64,000 nt of DNA. Source: Rhizorhabdus wittichii RW1. GTDB lineage: Bacteria > Pseudomonadota > Alphaproteobacteria > Sphingomonadales > Sphingomonadaceae. Positions 35,252 to 45,580 of the stretch are shown in pieces (within the stretch, counting starts at the first letter, position 1; the number at the start of each line of letters is the position of its first letter). The position numbers were made by a program, and so were the translations under genes. Below the pieces are notes generated by a model, which saw only the letters and a program-made list of their open reading frames with translations, had not been told where the DNA came from and ran no database searches. The stretch covers positions 1 to 64,000 of the forward strand of contig CP000699.1 of assembly GCA_000016765.1 (NCBI GenBank). Direction: 5' to 3'.

Positions 35252-37417
35252 ATGGATTCGATCGATCAACCCGAACATGAAGAGGAACTGATCGGCGCGC
35301 TCTCGCCGATCGAGCCGATCGCCCTGCGCGATCGCTACTTCAACCGCGAGCTGAGCTGGCTGGCGTTCAACGAGCGCGTGCTGGAGGAGGCGTCCAATCC
35401 GGCGCATCCGCTGCTCGAACGGCTCCGCTTCCTGTCGATCTCGGGCAACAATCTCGACGAGTTCTTCATGGTCCGCTTCGCGGGCCTGCGCGCGCAGCAG
35501 ATCGAGGAGGTCGACACGCTCTCGCCCGACGGGCTGACCGTCGCGCAGCAGATCGAGGGCGCCTCGGACCGCGCCGATCAGCTCATGGCCGAGCAGCAGC
35601 TCGTCTGGGACCGGCTGCGCGACGAACTGGCCGCATCGGGCATCGTCGTGCTGGAGGAGATCGAGGGCCAGGACGCGGTCTGGCTCGAAGCCTATTTCCG
35701 CGATCATATCTTCTCGGTGCTGACGCCGCAGGCGCTCGACCCCGCGCATCCGTTCCCGTTCATCCCGAACAAGGGCTTCAGCCTGCTGTTCGACCTGACC
35801 CGCCTGTCGGACGGGGAGCAGGTGTTCGAGCTGCTGATGGTCCCGGCGACCTTGCCGCGCTTCATCCGCCTGCCGGGCGACGGCGCGCGCTATGTCGCGA
35901 TCGAGACGATGGTGCGGCGGTTCACCTCGGTCCTCTTCCCCGGATATGAGGTGCGCGGCCACGGCGCGCTGCGCATCATCCGCGACAGCGACATCGAGGT
36001 GGAGGAGGAGGCCGAGGACCTCGTCCTCTACTTCCGCACCGCGATCAAGCGGCGGCGGCGCGGCCGGGTGATCCGGATCGAGCTCGAAGGCGGCATGTCG
36101 ACCTCGCTCGAACCTTTGTGGAAGGACCAGATCGGCGGCGCCGACAGCTTCGTCACCGAATCGGGCAGCTTCCTCGGCATCGCCGACCTCGCCCGGCTGG
36201 TCGAGGAGGACCGGCCCGACCTGAAGTTCACGCCGTTCAGCCCGCGCTTCCCCGAGCGGATCCGCGAGCATGGCGGCGACTGCTTCGCCGCGATCCGCGC
36301 GAAGGACATCGTCGTCCACCACCCCTATGAGACGTTCGACGTCGTGCTCGCCTTCCTGCGGCAGGCGGCGCAGGACCCCGACGTCGTCGCGATCAAGCAG
36401 ACGCTCTACCGCGCCGGCAAGCAGTCGGCGGTGATCCGCGCGCTGGTCGATGCGGCCGAGGCGGGCAAGTCGGTGACCGCGGTGGTCGAGCTCAAGGCCC
36501 GTTTCGACGAGGAGCAGAACCTGCTCTGGGCGTCGCAGCTCGAACGCGCGGGCGTGCAGGTGGTCTACGGCTTCATCGACTGGAAGACTCATGCCAAGGT
36601 CTCGATGGTGGTCCGCCGCGAGGGCGACGGGCATCGCACCTACTGCCATTTCGGCACGGGCAACTATCACCCGATCACGGCGCGCATCTACACCGACCTG
36701 AGCTTCTTCACCGCCGATCCCCGGCTGGGCCGCGACGTCGCGCAGATCTTCAACTACATCACCGGCTATGTCGAGCCGACCGACCTGAACCTGGTCACCA
36801 TCTCCCCGCACGGCATGCGCGACGAGCTGGCGCGGCTGATCGATGCCGAGATCGACCATGCCCGCGAAGGCCGCGACGCGGCGATCTGGGCGAAGATGAA
36901 CTCGCTGGTCGACCCCGCGATCATCGAGAAGCTCTACCGCGCGAGCGCGGCCGGCGTGCAGATCGACCTCGTCATCCGTGGCATGTGCTGCCTGCGGCCC
37001 GGCGTTCCCGGCCTGTCGGAGAATATCCGCGTGAAGTCGGTGGTCGGCCGCTTCCTCGAGCACAGCCGGATCATCTGCTTCGGCAACGGCGCGGCGCTGC
37101 CCAACCGCAAGGCGAAGGTGCTGATCAGCTCGGCCGACTGGATGCCGCGCAACTTCGACCGGCGCGTCGAATATCTGCTGCCGATCGAGAATCCGACGGT
37201 CCACGCCCAGATCCTCGACCAGGTGATGGTCGCCAACCTGATCGACGACGAGCAGAGCTGGCGGCTGCTGCCCGACGGCGATTACGAGCGGATCGTGCCC
37301 GGCAAGCGGCCGTTCAACCTGCACCGCTATTTCATGACCAACCCGTCGCTGTCGGGCCGCGGCGCCGCGCTCCGCCAGTCGGGCCAGGTGCCGAAACTGA
37401 CGCTCAGGCGCGGTTGA
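35252..37417 (+). CDS. ppk1: polyphosphate kinase 1
   Basis: Ppk1 reversibly builds polyphosphate from ATP. The 721-residue protein has the N-terminal four-helix domain ([18 protein letters not shown]), the head domain, and two phospholipase-D-like catalytic domains. The auto-phosphorylated histidine is expected in [12 protein letters not shown] (His about 448), and [10 protein letters not shown] follows. It lies nine bases after hdaA and is probably co-transcribed with it. The 3' end overlaps the convergent PAP2 gene by 14 bases. Confidence 0.97.
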   Translation: MDSIDQPEHEEELIGALSPIEPIALRDRYFNRELSWLAFNERVLEEASNPAHPLLERLRFLSISGNNLDEFFMVRFAGLRAQQIEEVDTLSPDGLTVAQQIEGASDRADQLMAEQQLVWDRLRDELAASGIVVLEEIEGQDAVWLEAYFRDHIFSVLTPQALDPAHPFPFIPNKGFSLLFDLTRLSDGEQVFELLMVPATLPRFIRLPGDGARYVAIETMVRRFTSVLFPGYEVRGHGALRIIRDSDIEVEEEAEDLVLYFRTAIKRRRRGRVIRIELEGGMSTSLEPLWKDQIGGADSFVTESGSFLGIADLARLVEEDRPDLKFTPFSPRFPERIREHGGDCFAAIRAKDIVVHHPYETFDVVLAFLRQAAQDPDVVAIKQTLYRAGKQSAVIRALVDAAEAGKSVTAVVELKARFDEEQNLLWASQLERAGVQVVYGFIDWKTHAKVSMVVRREGDGHRTYCHFGTGNYHPITARIYTDLSFFTADPRLGRDVAQIFNYITGYVEPTDLNLVTISPHGMRDELARLIDAEIDHAREGRDAAIWAKMNSLVDPAIIEKLYRASAAGVQIDLVIRGMCCLRPGVPGLSENIRVKSVVGRFLEHSRIICFGNGAALPNRKAKVLISSADWMPRNFDRRVEYLLPIENPTVHAQILDQVMVANLIDDEQSWRLLPDGDYERIVPGKRPFNLHRYFMTNPSLSGRGAALRQSGQVPKLTLRRG

Positions 37418-38015
37418 TCGGCGCGCGGGCGGGCGGCAGCCAGCGCTCCGCCAGCCCCGCCCACAGCAGTGCCAGTCCGAAGCCGGCGAGCACGTCCCCC
37501 GGCCAGTGGACGCCGAGCGCGAGCCGGGTCCAGCCGATCGCCGCCGCCATCGCGACCGTGGCCGGGAGCAGGACGCGGCGCTGCCGGTCGAACAGCATCG
37601 TCAGCGCCAGCCAGACGAGCAGCGTCCCCGCCGCATGGGCGCTCGGGAAGCTGGGCGAGCTTACGTCGTCGAGCCGCCCGGCGAGGGGCGGCCGCCCGCG
37701 CGCGCAGATCAGCTTCGCCGCCTCGACCGCCAATCGTCCGCTCGCGACGGTCAGGACCAGCCACAAGGCGCGCCACCGGTCGCCGCGCAGCGCGAGCCCC
37801 GCGGCGGCGACCAGCGCGAAGGGCGCCAGCAGCGCCAGGCCGCCGAGCATCGTCAGTCCTCGAATCGCAGGGACGGCAGGGGAGGCCGGGTCGAGCCGGA
37901 AGGCCATGAGCAGGGTCAGGTCGAGCTCCGGCGCCAGCCGCCACAGTGCGAATCCCGCAATCATCAGGATCAGCCCCGAAAGCATCAGCGGCGATGAGCG
38001 GAATCCGTGCGGCAT
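37404..38015 (-). CDS. PAP2 family phosphatase (lipid phosphatase-like)
   Basis: A 203-residue membrane protein with five to six hydrophobic segments and the three-part acid phosphatase signature: [18 protein letters not shown] with the catalytic-relay His, and [12 protein letters not shown] with the nucleophilic His. Such enzymes dephosphorylate lipid phosphates, for example phosphatidate or undecaprenyl diphosphate. I chose ATG 38015. The gene is nested between ppk1 and ppx on the other strand and overlaps the ppk1 end. Confidence 0.88.
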   Translation of the reverse strand: MPHGFRSSPLMLSGLILMIAGFALWRLAPELDLTLLMAFRLDPASPAVPAIRGLTMLGGLALLAPFALVAAAGLALRGDRWRALWLVLTVASGRLAVEAAKLICARGRPPLAGRLDDVSSPSFPSAHAAGTLLVWLALTMLFDRQRRVLLPATVAMAAAIGWTRLALGVHWPGDVLAGFGLALLWAGLAERWLPPARAPINRA

Positions 38016-38109
38016 CGGGTTTCCATAACCCGACAAAAGCGCGGAAGGGACGGAATTCGGCTGCGCTCGCCGTTTGCGCCGGGCCCGATTTCGGTTAAAT
38101 CGAACGCCT

Positions 38110-39609
38110 ATGTCGTCCATCTCGATGTTCCGCCGCGCCAGGACCCCGGCGCCCGGCCACGCCCGTGTCGGAATCATCGACATCGGTTCCAACTCCATAC
38201 GTCTCGTCATCTATGATGGTCCGGCCCGGATTCCGGCCGCGTTGTTCAACGAGAAGGTGATGGCGGGGCTGGGCAAGGGCGTGTCGCGCGACGGCATGCT
38301 CGATGCCGAGGCGGTCGAGCGCGCGCTGTCGACGCTCGCGCGGTTCCGGCGCCTTGCCGAGCAGATGGGCGTGCCGCAGCCGCGCACCGTCGCCACCGCC
38401 GCGGTGCGCGAGGCGAGCAATGGCCAGCAGTTCATCGATCGCGTCCTCGACCTCGGCCTGCCGGTCGAGATCCTGTCGGGTCATGACGAGGCGCGGATGG
38501 CCGGGATGGGCGTGATCGCCTCGATCCCGCAGGCCAACGGCATCGTCGGCGACCTCGGCGGCGGCAGCCTGGAGCTGGCGCGCGTGGTCGACGGCGAGGT
38601 GCGCGAGACCAGTTCCTTCCCGCTCGGCGTGCTGCGCATCGACGCGGTCAAGGCGAAGGGGCCGCGCGCGCTCCGCAACCTCGTGGCGCGGACGCTGGAG
38701 GAGAATGGCTGGACAGGGAAGGGGGCGGGGCTGCCCTTCTACATGGTCGGCGGATCGTGGCGCTCGCTCGCCCGGCTCGACATGCACCTGACCGGCTATC
38801 CGTTGCCGATCGTCCACCATTATTGGATGCCGCCGGAAAATGCCCAGCATCTGGTCCGCGTCCTCGCCCATCTCGACCGCAAGCGGCTGCGCGACGTCGT
38901 CGGCCTGTCGGGCGCCCGCATCCCGACGCTGTCGCATGCCGCGCTGCTGCTCAGCCATGTCGCGCGCCGGCTCGGGTCGAGCGAACTGATCGTCTCGGCC
39001 TATGGCCTGCGCGAGGGGCTGCTGTTCGACGATCTCAGCGAATATCAGCGCGCCCAGGACCCGCTGATCGCCTCGACCCGCGAGGAGGGCGCGCGCCAGG
39101 GCCGCTTCCCCGAACATGGCGACCTGCTCGACCGCTGGCTCGCGCCGCTGTTCGCGAGCGAGAGCCCGGCCGATACGCGCATCCGTCACGCCACCTGCCT
39201 GCTCGCCGACGTGGGCTGGCGCGCCCATCCCGAATTCCGCGCCGAACGCGGCATCGAGACCGCGCTGCACGGCAATTGGGTCGGCATCGATTCGCGCGGG
39301 CGCGGGATGATGGCGCATGCGCTGTGGACCAGCTTTGGCGGGCAGGGCGTGGTGCCGGTGATCAGCGGCATCTGCTCGCCGTCGGAGATCGTCGCCGCCG
39401 AGCGCTGGGGGCTGGCGCTGCGGCTGGGGCAACGTTTCTCGGGCGGCGTCGCCGACGCGCTGGCCGGCAGCCGGCTGTCGATCGGCGGCGGCGCGCTCGA
39501 ACTCCATGCCGAGCGCGACAACGCGATCCTCTACGGAGAGGCCGTCGAACGCCGCCACAAGGCGCTCGCTGTCGCCTTCGGCCTGCCGGCGCGGCTGATC
39601 CTCGGATAA
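38110..39609 (+). CDS. ppx: Ppx/GppA phosphatase (exopolyphosphatase)
   Basis: Ppx removes terminal phosphates from polyphosphate, and related GppA enzymes also act on pppGpp. The 499-residue protein has the ASKHA ATPase fold motifs GIIDIGSNSIRLVIYD and GDLGGGSLELARV. The C-terminal half is the HD-like helical domain seen in longer Ppx proteins. The location next to ppk1 favours polyphosphate as substrate. ATG 38110 is preferred, and ATG 38125 is also possible. It is followed by a paired-hairpin repeat that ends in six T residues. Confidence 0.9.
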   Translation: MSSISMFRRARTPAPGHARVGIIDIGSNSIRLVIYDGPARIPAALFNEKVMAGLGKGVSRDGMLDAEAVERALSTLARFRRLAEQMGVPQPRTVATAAVREASNGQQFIDRVLDLGLPVEILSGHDEARMAGMGVIASIPQANGIVGDLGGGSLELARVVDGEVRETSSFPLGVLRIDAVKAKGPRALRNLVARTLEENGWTGKGAGLPFYMVGGSWRSLARLDMHLTGYPLPIVHHYWMPPENAQHLVRVLAHLDRKRLRDVVGLSGARIPTLSHAALLLSHVARRLGSSELIVSAYGLREGLLFDDLSEYQRAQDPLIASTREEGARQGRFPEHGDLLDRWLAPLFASESPADTRIRHATCLLADVGWRAHPEFRAERGIETALHGNWVGIDSRGRGMMAHALWTSFGGQGVVPVISGICSPSEIVAAERWGLALRLGQRFSGGVADALAGSRLSIGGGALELHAERDNAILYGEAVERRHKALAVAFGLPARLILG

Positions 39610-39614
39610 TATCT

Positions 39615-39710
39615 CGTCATCCCGGCGGAGGCCGGGATCTCGGGAGAGGGGAGATGAGGCCGTCGCAAGAGCCCGCTGAGATGCCGGCCTCCGCCGGCAT
39701 GACGTTTTTT
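39615..39710. repeat. paired-hairpin repeat, CCGGCGGAGGCCGG family, with T-run
   Basis: Left arm 39615-39641 forms ATCCCGGC / GCCGGGAT. Right arm 39678-39704 forms ATGCCGGC / GCCGGCAT. Relative to the copy at 1695 both sides of the left stem changed together, so each arm stays paired. Six T residues (39705-39710) follow and could make it the terminator of ppx. The rest of the 221-base gap to the acyltransferase gene shows nothing else. Confidence 0.85.
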
Positions 39711-39830
39711 GAACAAGAGCGGGCATGGGCATTTCCCCGCGATTATCCGGCGGCTGGCCGATAGCGGCTTGAGGGCGGTGCGGCATTGTGACTGCTTGGC
39801 CGGCGGCGGGGGCCGCTGCCGGGAGTGGCT

Positions 39831-41738
39831 ATGGGTAAGGCGCACATGTCGGCGCACAGGTTCCGGCCCGATATCCAGGGGCTGCGCGCATTGGCCGTGC
39901 TGCCCGTCGTGGCCTTCCATGCCTTTCCCGACCTGCTGCCCGGCGGCTTCGTCGGGGTCGACATCTTCTTCGTCATCTCGGGCTATCTGATCACCCGCAT
40001 CCTCCATCAGGAGTTGCGCGAGGGGCGGTTCAGCATCGCCGGCTTCTACGTCCGCCGGGTGCGGCGGCTGTTTCCCGCGCTCTACCTGATGCTGTTCGCG
40101 ACGATGCTGCTCGGCCTCGTCCTGCTGCCGCCGCACGAGCTGCGCGAGCTGGCGAAGACCGTCGCCGCGACGGTCGGCTTCGTCGCCAATTTCCTGTTCT
40201 ACGACCTGTCGGGCTATTTCGGCGGAGAGGCCGAGCTCAAGCCGCTGCTCCACACCTGGTCGCTCGCGGTCGAGGAGCAGTTCTACCTGGTCTTCCCGCT
40301 CGCGCTGGCGGCGGTCTGGCGGCTGCGGCCGCGCTGGCTGCCCGCGATCCTGTGGGCGGCGGCGGCACTGTCGCTGGCCTGGAGCGTCCGCGAACTGGGG
40401 CAGGACGCGTCGCGCGCCTTCTATTATCCCTGGCCGCGCGCCTTCGAGCTGCTGATCGGCGCGATCGTCGCGGTGGGGGCGATCCCGCAGGCCCGCCATC
40501 AGGCGGTCCGCGACGGGCTGTCGCTGCTCGGCATCGCGCTGATCGCGGCCTCGCTATTGCTGCTGTCGGAGGAGCGGCCCTTTCCGGGGCTCGCCGCGCT
40601 GCCGCCCTGCATCGGCGCGGCGCTGGTCCTCGCGGCGGGGGAGGAGGGCGAGTCGCTGGGTGGCCGGATGCTGGGCGCGGCGCCGCTCGTGCTGGTCGGT
40701 TCGCTCTCCTATTCGCTCTATCTCTGGCATTGGCCGGCGCTGGTGTTCGGCCGCTATCTCGCGCTGCGCCCGCTGACCGCGCCCGAGGCGATCGCGGCGG
40801 TCGCGGTCGCCTTCGCGCTGGCCTGGGCGTCGTGGCGCTATGTCGAGAGCCCGGTGCTGAAATGGCGGCTGCCGCGCCGGCGGGTGCTGGCCGGCGGCGG
40901 CGCGATGATGGCGGCGACGGCGGTGCTCGCCGCGGCGGTGGTGCTCGGCCGGGGGCTTCCCCAGCGGCTCGACCCGATGGGGCGGACGCTGATCGCGGCG
41001 GCCGGCGACAGCAGCGATTTCCGCGCCACCTGCCATAGCGGCGAGCATGGAGCGATCCCCTATCGCAAGCTCTGCGCGTTCGGCGATCCGCGGGCGGCGC
41101 CGAGCATGGCGGTCTGGGGCGACAGCTTCGGCGCCGAACTGGTGGTGGCGCTGGGCGAGAAGATGGCGCGCGAGCGCCGGTCGGTGCTGCAGGTCACCGC
41201 GTCGGGCTGCCCGCCCGCGCTCGGCTATAACCCCCGGCGGCGGCCGGGCTGCGCCGCCTATAATGCCGAACGCCTCGCCGAACTCGCCGCCGATCCGCGC
41301 ATCCGGGAGGTGGTGCTGGTCGTCAATTATCTGGGCTTCATGGCCGACACGCCCGCCCAGCAGGCGGCGCTGCTCGACGGGGTCGAGCGGACCGCGCGGG
41401 CGCTTCACGCCGACGGCAAGACGCTGAGCCTGGTCTACTCGATCCCGCGCATGCCCTTCGTGGCGCCGACCGCGCTGGCGATGGAAAGGCTGCGCGGCGG
41501 CGATCCGTCCGATTTCGGCCAGCGTCGCGCCGATTTCGACCGGCGCGACGCGATCGTCTCGGCCCGGCTCGACCGCATCGTCCGCGAGACAGGAGCCGAT
41601 CGGATCGTGCCGGCGCAGCGGCTCTGCGGCGACCGGCTCTGCCCGGCCTATATGCCCGGCGCCGGGGTGCTCTATTTCGATCATGCGCATCTCAGCATCG
41701 CCGGCGCGCGCTATATGCTGGCCGGCGTCCGCGTCTGA
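39831..41738 (+). CDS. acyltransferase 3 fused to SGNH domain (OafA/OatA type)
   Basis: A 635-residue inner-membrane protein. The N-terminal 350 residues form about ten helices with the acyltransferase-3 signatures RPDIQGLRALAVLPV, FFVISGYLI and HTWSLAVEEQFYLVFP. The C-terminal 200 residues are an SGNH hydrolase-like domain with the block-I motif WGDSFG (near 430) and the Asp-His pair in DHAHLS (near 617). Such fusions O-acetylate surface polysaccharide or LPS. I chose ATG 39831, five bases after GGGAG. GTG 39825 and ATG 39846 are alternatives. No polysaccharide cluster is nearby. Confidence 0.88.
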   Translation: MGKAHMSAHRFRPDIQGLRALAVLPVVAFHAFPDLLPGGFVGVDIFFVISGYLITRILHQELREGRFSIAGFYVRRVRRLFPALYLMLFATMLLGLVLLPPHELRELAKTVAATVGFVANFLFYDLSGYFGGEAELKPLLHTWSLAVEEQFYLVFPLALAAVWRLRPRWLPAILWAAAALSLAWSVRELGQDASRAFYYPWPRAFELLIGAIVAVGAIPQARHQAVRDGLSLLGIALIAASLLLLSEERPFPGLAALPPCIGAALVLAAGEEGESLGGRMLGAAPLVLVGSLSYSLYLWHWPALVFGRYLALRPLTAPEAIAAVAVAFALAWASWRYVESPVLKWRLPRRRVLAGGGAMMAATAVLAAAVVLGRGLPQRLDPMGRTLIAAAGDSSDFRATCHSGEHGAIPYRKLCAFGDPRAAPSMAVWGDSFGAELVVALGEKMARERRSVLQVTASGCPPALGYNPRRRPGCAAYNAERLAELAADPRIREVVLVVNYLGFMADTPAQQAALLDGVERTARALHADGKTLSLVYSIPRMPFVAPTALAMERLRGGDPSDFGQRRADFDRRDAIVSARLDRIVRETGADRIVPAQRLCGDRLCPAYMPGAGVLYFDHAHLSIAGARYMLAGVRV

Positions 41739-41759
41739 GGCATGTCAGCCGCCTCCGTC

Positions 41760-41850
41760 GTCATTCCCGCGAAAGCGGGAATCCATGGACGGCGGCCCGC
41801 AAGAGGTCGAATGTGCCGTGACCGTGGATTCCCGCTTTTGCGGGAATGAC
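41760..41850. repeat. paired-hairpin repeat, CCCGCGAAAGCGGG family, inverted orientation
   Basis: Arms at 41760-41785 and 41825-41850, with one loop base changed in the right arm (TTTT for TTTC). Read on the minus strand, the spacer begins CGGTCACGG and ends GCCGCCGTCCA, so this copy is the reverse of those at 20181 and 30414. Confidence 0.9.
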
Positions 41851-41886
41851 GGAAAGACGAGGAAATCGATAGGATCCGATCGAGTC

Positions 41887-42510
41887 ATGATGATCACCGA
41901 GATCGAAGACTTCTTCACGCGCGGTTGCGGGCGCTGCGACCGGTTCGACACGCCCGACTGCTCGGCGCGGCATTGGGAGCAAGGGCTCGCCAGGCTCCGC
42001 GAGATCTGCCGGAGCGCGGGCCTTGAGGAGACGGTGAAATGGGGCCATCCCTGCTACATGCACGCGGGCCGCAACATCGCGATCATGGGGGCGCTGCGGG
42101 GCGACTTCCGGCTGAGCTTCATGAACGCGGCGCTGCTCAAGGACTCCGAAGCCGTGCTCGAACGGCAGGGGCCGAACACCCGGCACCCGGACATGATCCG
42201 CTTCACCGCCAGCGGCGACGTCGACCGGCTCGAACCCGTCATCCGCGCCTATCTCGGCGAGGCGATGGACTATGCGGCGAAAGGCGTGAAGCCGCCCAGG
42301 GACGATAGCGAGCCCGACGCGCCGCCCGAATTGTCCGAGGCGCTCGACGCCGATCCGGAGCTGGCCGAGGCGTTCCACGCCCTGACCCCCGGCCGCCGGA
42401 AGAGCTACGTCATCAATCTCAATTCGGCGAAGCAGTCCGAAACGCGGGTGAAGCGCATCGCCGGCTTCCGAGACAAGATCATGGCCGGCAAGGGCGCGAT
42501 GGAGCGCTAA
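41887..42510 (+). CDS. YdeI/DUF1801-type protein
   Basis: A 207-residue protein with an N-terminal DUF1801-like fold (WGHPCYMHAGRNIAIMGAL, then DFRLSFMNAALLKD) and a C-terminal helical part with the YdeI-type stretch FHALTPGRRKSYVINLNSAKQ. These proteins are linked to bacteriocin or envelope-stress resistance in some species, and the biochemical role is unknown. ATG 41887 and ATG 41890 are equivalent choices. It ends two bases from the end of the convergent rnd gene. Confidence 0.78.
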   Translation: MMITEIEDFFTRGCGRCDRFDTPDCSARHWEQGLARLREICRSAGLEETVKWGHPCYMHAGRNIAIMGALRGDFRLSFMNAALLKDSEAVLERQGPNTRHPDMIRFTASGDVDRLEPVIRAYLGEAMDYAAKGVKPPRDDSEPDAPPELSEALDADPELAEAFHALTPGRRKSYVINLNSAKQSETRVKRIAGFRDKIMAGKGAMER

Positions 42511-42512
42511 AT

Positions 42513-43700
42513 TTACCCTTGGTCGCCGTCGAGCGCCGACATCACCATCCGGCCGTTGCGCACGCTGAACGCCAGCCGGCCCTCGACCAGCGCCAGCGCA
42601 TCCTTGCCGAAGATGTCGAAGCGCCAGCCGTCGAGCATCGGCAGGTCGCGGACGCCCGCGGCGAGCAGTTCGAGATCGTCGGCGCGCGCGATCAGGCGCG
42701 GCGCGACGTCGGCGTCGCGCGAGCGGACCTTGAGGAGGAGCTTGAGCAGGTCGGCGATCAGCGCGCCTTCCTTGCCGAGACCGGGCTTGCGGTCCTCGCG
42801 CGGCGGCATCTCGGCATCGGGCAGCGGCTCGGCATCGGCGATCGAGGACATCAGCCGGGCGCCGATGTCGTTCTGCGCCCAGCTCGGCGACAGGCCGCGC
42901 ACCCGCGACAGGTCGGCCTGCACCTTGGGCGGATGCGAGGCGAGGTCGGCCAGCGTCTCGTCCTTGGCGATGCGGCCGCGCGGCAGGTTCTTCGACCGCG
43001 CCTCGCGCTCGCGCCAGGCGGCGATCGCCTTGAGCCGGCCGAGCACCTCGGGCTTGCGGCTGGGCAGGCGGATGCGGGTCCAGGCCAGTTCGGGCAGGTT
43101 GGCGTAGCTGGCGGGATCGCCGAGTCGTTCCATCTCGTTGTCGAGCCAGCCGCCGCGTCCCGACTTGCGCAGCCTCTCCAGCATGCGGGGGAAGATCGCC
43201 GAGAGATGGGTGACGTCGCCGATCGCATAGTCGATCTGCCGCTTGTCGAGCGGGCGGCGCGCCCAGTCGGTGAAGCGCGCGCCCTTGTCGAGCTTGATGC
43301 CCAGCATCGTCTCGACCAGGTTCGAATAGCCGATCTGCTCGCCCAGCCCCATCGCCATCGCCGCGACCTGCGTGTCGAACAGCGGATAGGGGGTCTTGCC
43401 GGTCAGGTTGTGGACGATCTCCAGGTCCTGGCCGCCGGCATGGAAGACCTTGAGCACCTCCTCATTCTCGACCAGCAGGTCGAGCAGCGGCGTGAGGTCG
43501 ATGTCCTTCGCCTTGGGGTCGATCGCGGCGGCTTCCTCGCTGTTGGCGATCTGGATCAGGCAGAGGTCGGGCCAATAGGTGCTCTCGCGCATGAATTCGG
43601 TGTCGACCACGACGTAGGGCGAGGCGGCGAGGCGGGTGCAGAGATTGGCGAGCGTCGCGCTGTCGGTAATCAGGGGGTGAATGTGCATGCTTTCGTGCAT
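42513..43700 (-). CDS. rnd: ribonuclease D
   Basis: A 3'-5' exoribonuclease that trims tRNA and other stable RNA precursors. The DEDD catalytic residues are visible in VVDTEFMRES, FHAGGQDLEIVHN and the QIDYAIGDVTHL region. One or two HRDC domains follow in the C-terminal half. The protein is 395 residues from the first ATG and 391 from the in-frame ATG at 43688, and neither start has a strong ribosome-binding site. It is divergent from aspS across 84 bases. Confidence 0.95.
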   Translation of the reverse strand: MHESMHIHPLITDSATLANLCTRLAASPYVVVDTEFMRESTYWPDLCLIQIANSEEAAAIDPKAKDIDLTPLLDLLVENEEVLKVFHAGGQDLEIVHNLTGKTPYPLFDTQVAAMAMGLGEQIGYSNLVETMLGIKLDKGARFTDWARRPLDKRQIDYAIGDVTHLSAIFPRMLERLRKSGRGGWLDNEMERLGDPASYANLPELAWTRIRLPSRKPEVLGRLKAIAAWREREARSKNLPRGRIAKDETLADLASHPPKVQADLSRVRGLSPSWAQNDIGARLMSSIADAEPLPDAEMPPREDRKPGLGKEGALIADLLKLLLKVRSRDADVAPRLIARADDLELLAAGVRDLPMLDGWRFDIFGKDALALVEGRLAFSVRNGRMVMSALDGDQG

Positions 43701-43784
43701 AGCTTGGTTACAACGCTTGACAAGCGCTGCTCGTGCGCGCGAAGCGCTCCGCTCGCAAATTCACCGGAAAGTTGAAACGTCACC

Positions 43785-45566
43785 ATGATGCACGCCTATC
43801 GCACGCACAATTGCGGCCAGCTCCGGGCCCAGGACGTCGGGTCCCAGGTCCGCCTGTCGGGCTGGGTGCATCGCAAGCGCGATCATGGCAACCTGCTGTT
43901 CGTCGATCTGCGCGACCATTACGGCCTGACGCAGATCGTCACCGACATCGAGTCGGAGGCTTTCCGGCAGCTCGAGCGGTTGCGCGTGGAGTCGGTCGTG
44001 ACGATCACCGGCGACGTCGTCGCCCGTGCCGGCGAGGCGGTGAACCCCAATCTCGCGACCGGCGAGATCGAGATCCGCGCCCGCGAGGTCTCGGTCCAGT
44101 CGACCGCGCAGGAACTGCCGCTGCCGGTGGCGGGCGAGGCCGACTATCCCGAGGATATCCGCCTGCGCTATCGCTTCCTCGACCTGCGCCGCGATCGCAT
44201 CCATGCCAATATCGTGCTGCGTTCGAACGTGATCGCCTCGATCCGCCGCCGCATGATCGACCAGGGCTTCACCGAATATCAGACGCCGATCCTGACCGCC
44301 TCTTCGCCGGAAGGCGCGCGCGACTTCCTGGTGCCGAGCCGCATCCATCCGGGCAAATTCTACGCGCTGCCGCAGGCGCCGCAGATGTTCAAGCAACTGC
44401 TGATGGTGGCCGGCTTCGACCGCTATTTCCAGATCGCCCCCTGCTTCCGCGACGAGGACGCCCGCGCCGACCGGTCGCCGGGCGAATTCTACCAGCTCGA
44501 CTTCGAGATGAGCTTCGTCACCCAGGAGGACGTGTTCGCCGCGATCGAGCCGGTGCTGCACGGCGTGTTCGAGGAATTCGCCAATGGCCGCGCGGTCACC
44601 CCGGCGCCGTTCCCGCGCATCGCCTATCGCGACGCGATGCTGCGCTACGGCTCGGACAAGCCCGACCTGCGCAACCCGCTGGAGATCACCGACGTCACCG
44701 AGCATTTCCAGGGCTCGGGCTTCGGCCTGTTCGCGCGGATCGTCGAGGGCGGCGGCGTCGTCCGCGCCATCCCGGCGCCGGGCGCGGGTGCGAAGAGCCG
44801 CAAATTCTTCGACGACATGAACGACTGGGCGCGCGCCCAGGGCCATGCCGGGCTCGGCTACATCAACATCAAGGGCGGCGAGGCCGGCGGCCCGATCGCC
44901 AAGAACCATGGCGAGGAGGCGACCGCGAAGCTGATCGCGGCGCTGGGCCTCGGCCCCGATGACGGCGTGTTCTTCGCGGCGGGCAAGGAACTGGCGACGG
45001 CCAAGCTGGCGGGCGCCGCGCGCACCCGCGTCGGCGAGGAACTGGGCCTGATCGAGCAGGGCGTGTTCAAATTCTGCTGGGTCGTCGACTTCCCGATGTT
45101 CGAATATGACGAGGACGCGAAGAAGATCGACTTCAGCCACAACCCCTTCTCGATGCCGCAGGGCGAGATGGAGGCGCTGGAGACGATGGATCCGCTCGAC
45201 ATCCTCGCCTATCAGTACGACATCGTCTGCAACGGCGTGGAGCTGTCGTCGGGCGCGATCCGGAACCACCGGCCCGAGATCATGTACAAGGCGTTCGAGA
45301 TCGCCGGCTACAGCCAGGAGCAGGTCGAGGAGAATTTCTCGGGCATGCTCAACGCCTTCAAGTTCGGCGCGCCGCCGCACGGCGGATCGGCCCCCGGCAT
45401 CGACCGCATCGTCATGCTGCTCGCCGACGAGCCGAACATCCGCGAGGTCGTGCTGTTCCCGATGAACCAGAAGGCCGAGGACCTGATGATGGGCGCGCCC
45501 TCGCAGGTCAGCCTGAAGCAGCTCCGCGAGCTGAACATCCGGGTGGTCGAGCAGAGCAAGCAGTAA
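43785..45566 (+). CDS. aspS: aspartyl-tRNA synthetase
   Basis: A class II synthetase that charges tRNA-Asp, and often also tRNA-Asn in bacteria with the amidotransferase route. The 593-residue protein has the N-terminal OB-fold anticodon-binding domain ([23 protein letters not shown] as its start region), then motif 2 in [19 protein letters not shown] and motif 3 in [15 protein letters not shown], plus the bacterial GAD insertion. ATG 43785 and 43788 are adjacent options. Confidence 0.97.
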   Translation: MMHAYRTHNCGQLRAQDVGSQVRLSGWVHRKRDHGNLLFVDLRDHYGLTQIVTDIESEAFRQLERLRVESVVTITGDVVARAGEAVNPNLATGEIEIRAREVSVQSTAQELPLPVAGEADYPEDIRLRYRFLDLRRDRIHANIVLRSNVIASIRRRMIDQGFTEYQTPILTASSPEGARDFLVPSRIHPGKFYALPQAPQMFKQLLMVAGFDRYFQIAPCFRDEDARADRSPGEFYQLDFEMSFVTQEDVFAAIEPVLHGVFEEFANGRAVTPAPFPRIAYRDAMLRYGSDKPDLRNPLEITDVTEHFQGSGFGLFARIVEGGGVVRAIPAPGAGAKSRKFFDDMNDWARAQGHAGLGYINIKGGEAGGPIAKNHGEEATAKLIAALGLGPDDGVFFAAGKELATAKLAGAARTRVGEELGLIEQGVFKFCWVVDFPMFEYDEDAKKIDFSHNPFSMPQGEMEALETMDPLDILAYQYDIVCNGVELSSGAIRNHRPEIMYKAFEIAGYSQEQVEENFSGMLNAFKFGAPPHGGSAPGIDRIVMLLADEPNIREVVLFPMNQKAEDLMMGAPSQVSLKQLRELNIRVVEQSKQ

Positions 45567-45580
45567 GCTTCTATTCTCCT

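Noticed and set aside
35237-37324. Very long open frame on the minus strand opposite ppk1, and similar ones opposite kefB, cheA, aspS and the MFS gene
   Set aside because: They mirror real genes in high-GC DNA, are rich in Arg/Gly/Ala/His and match no family. The opposite strand encodes clear proteins.
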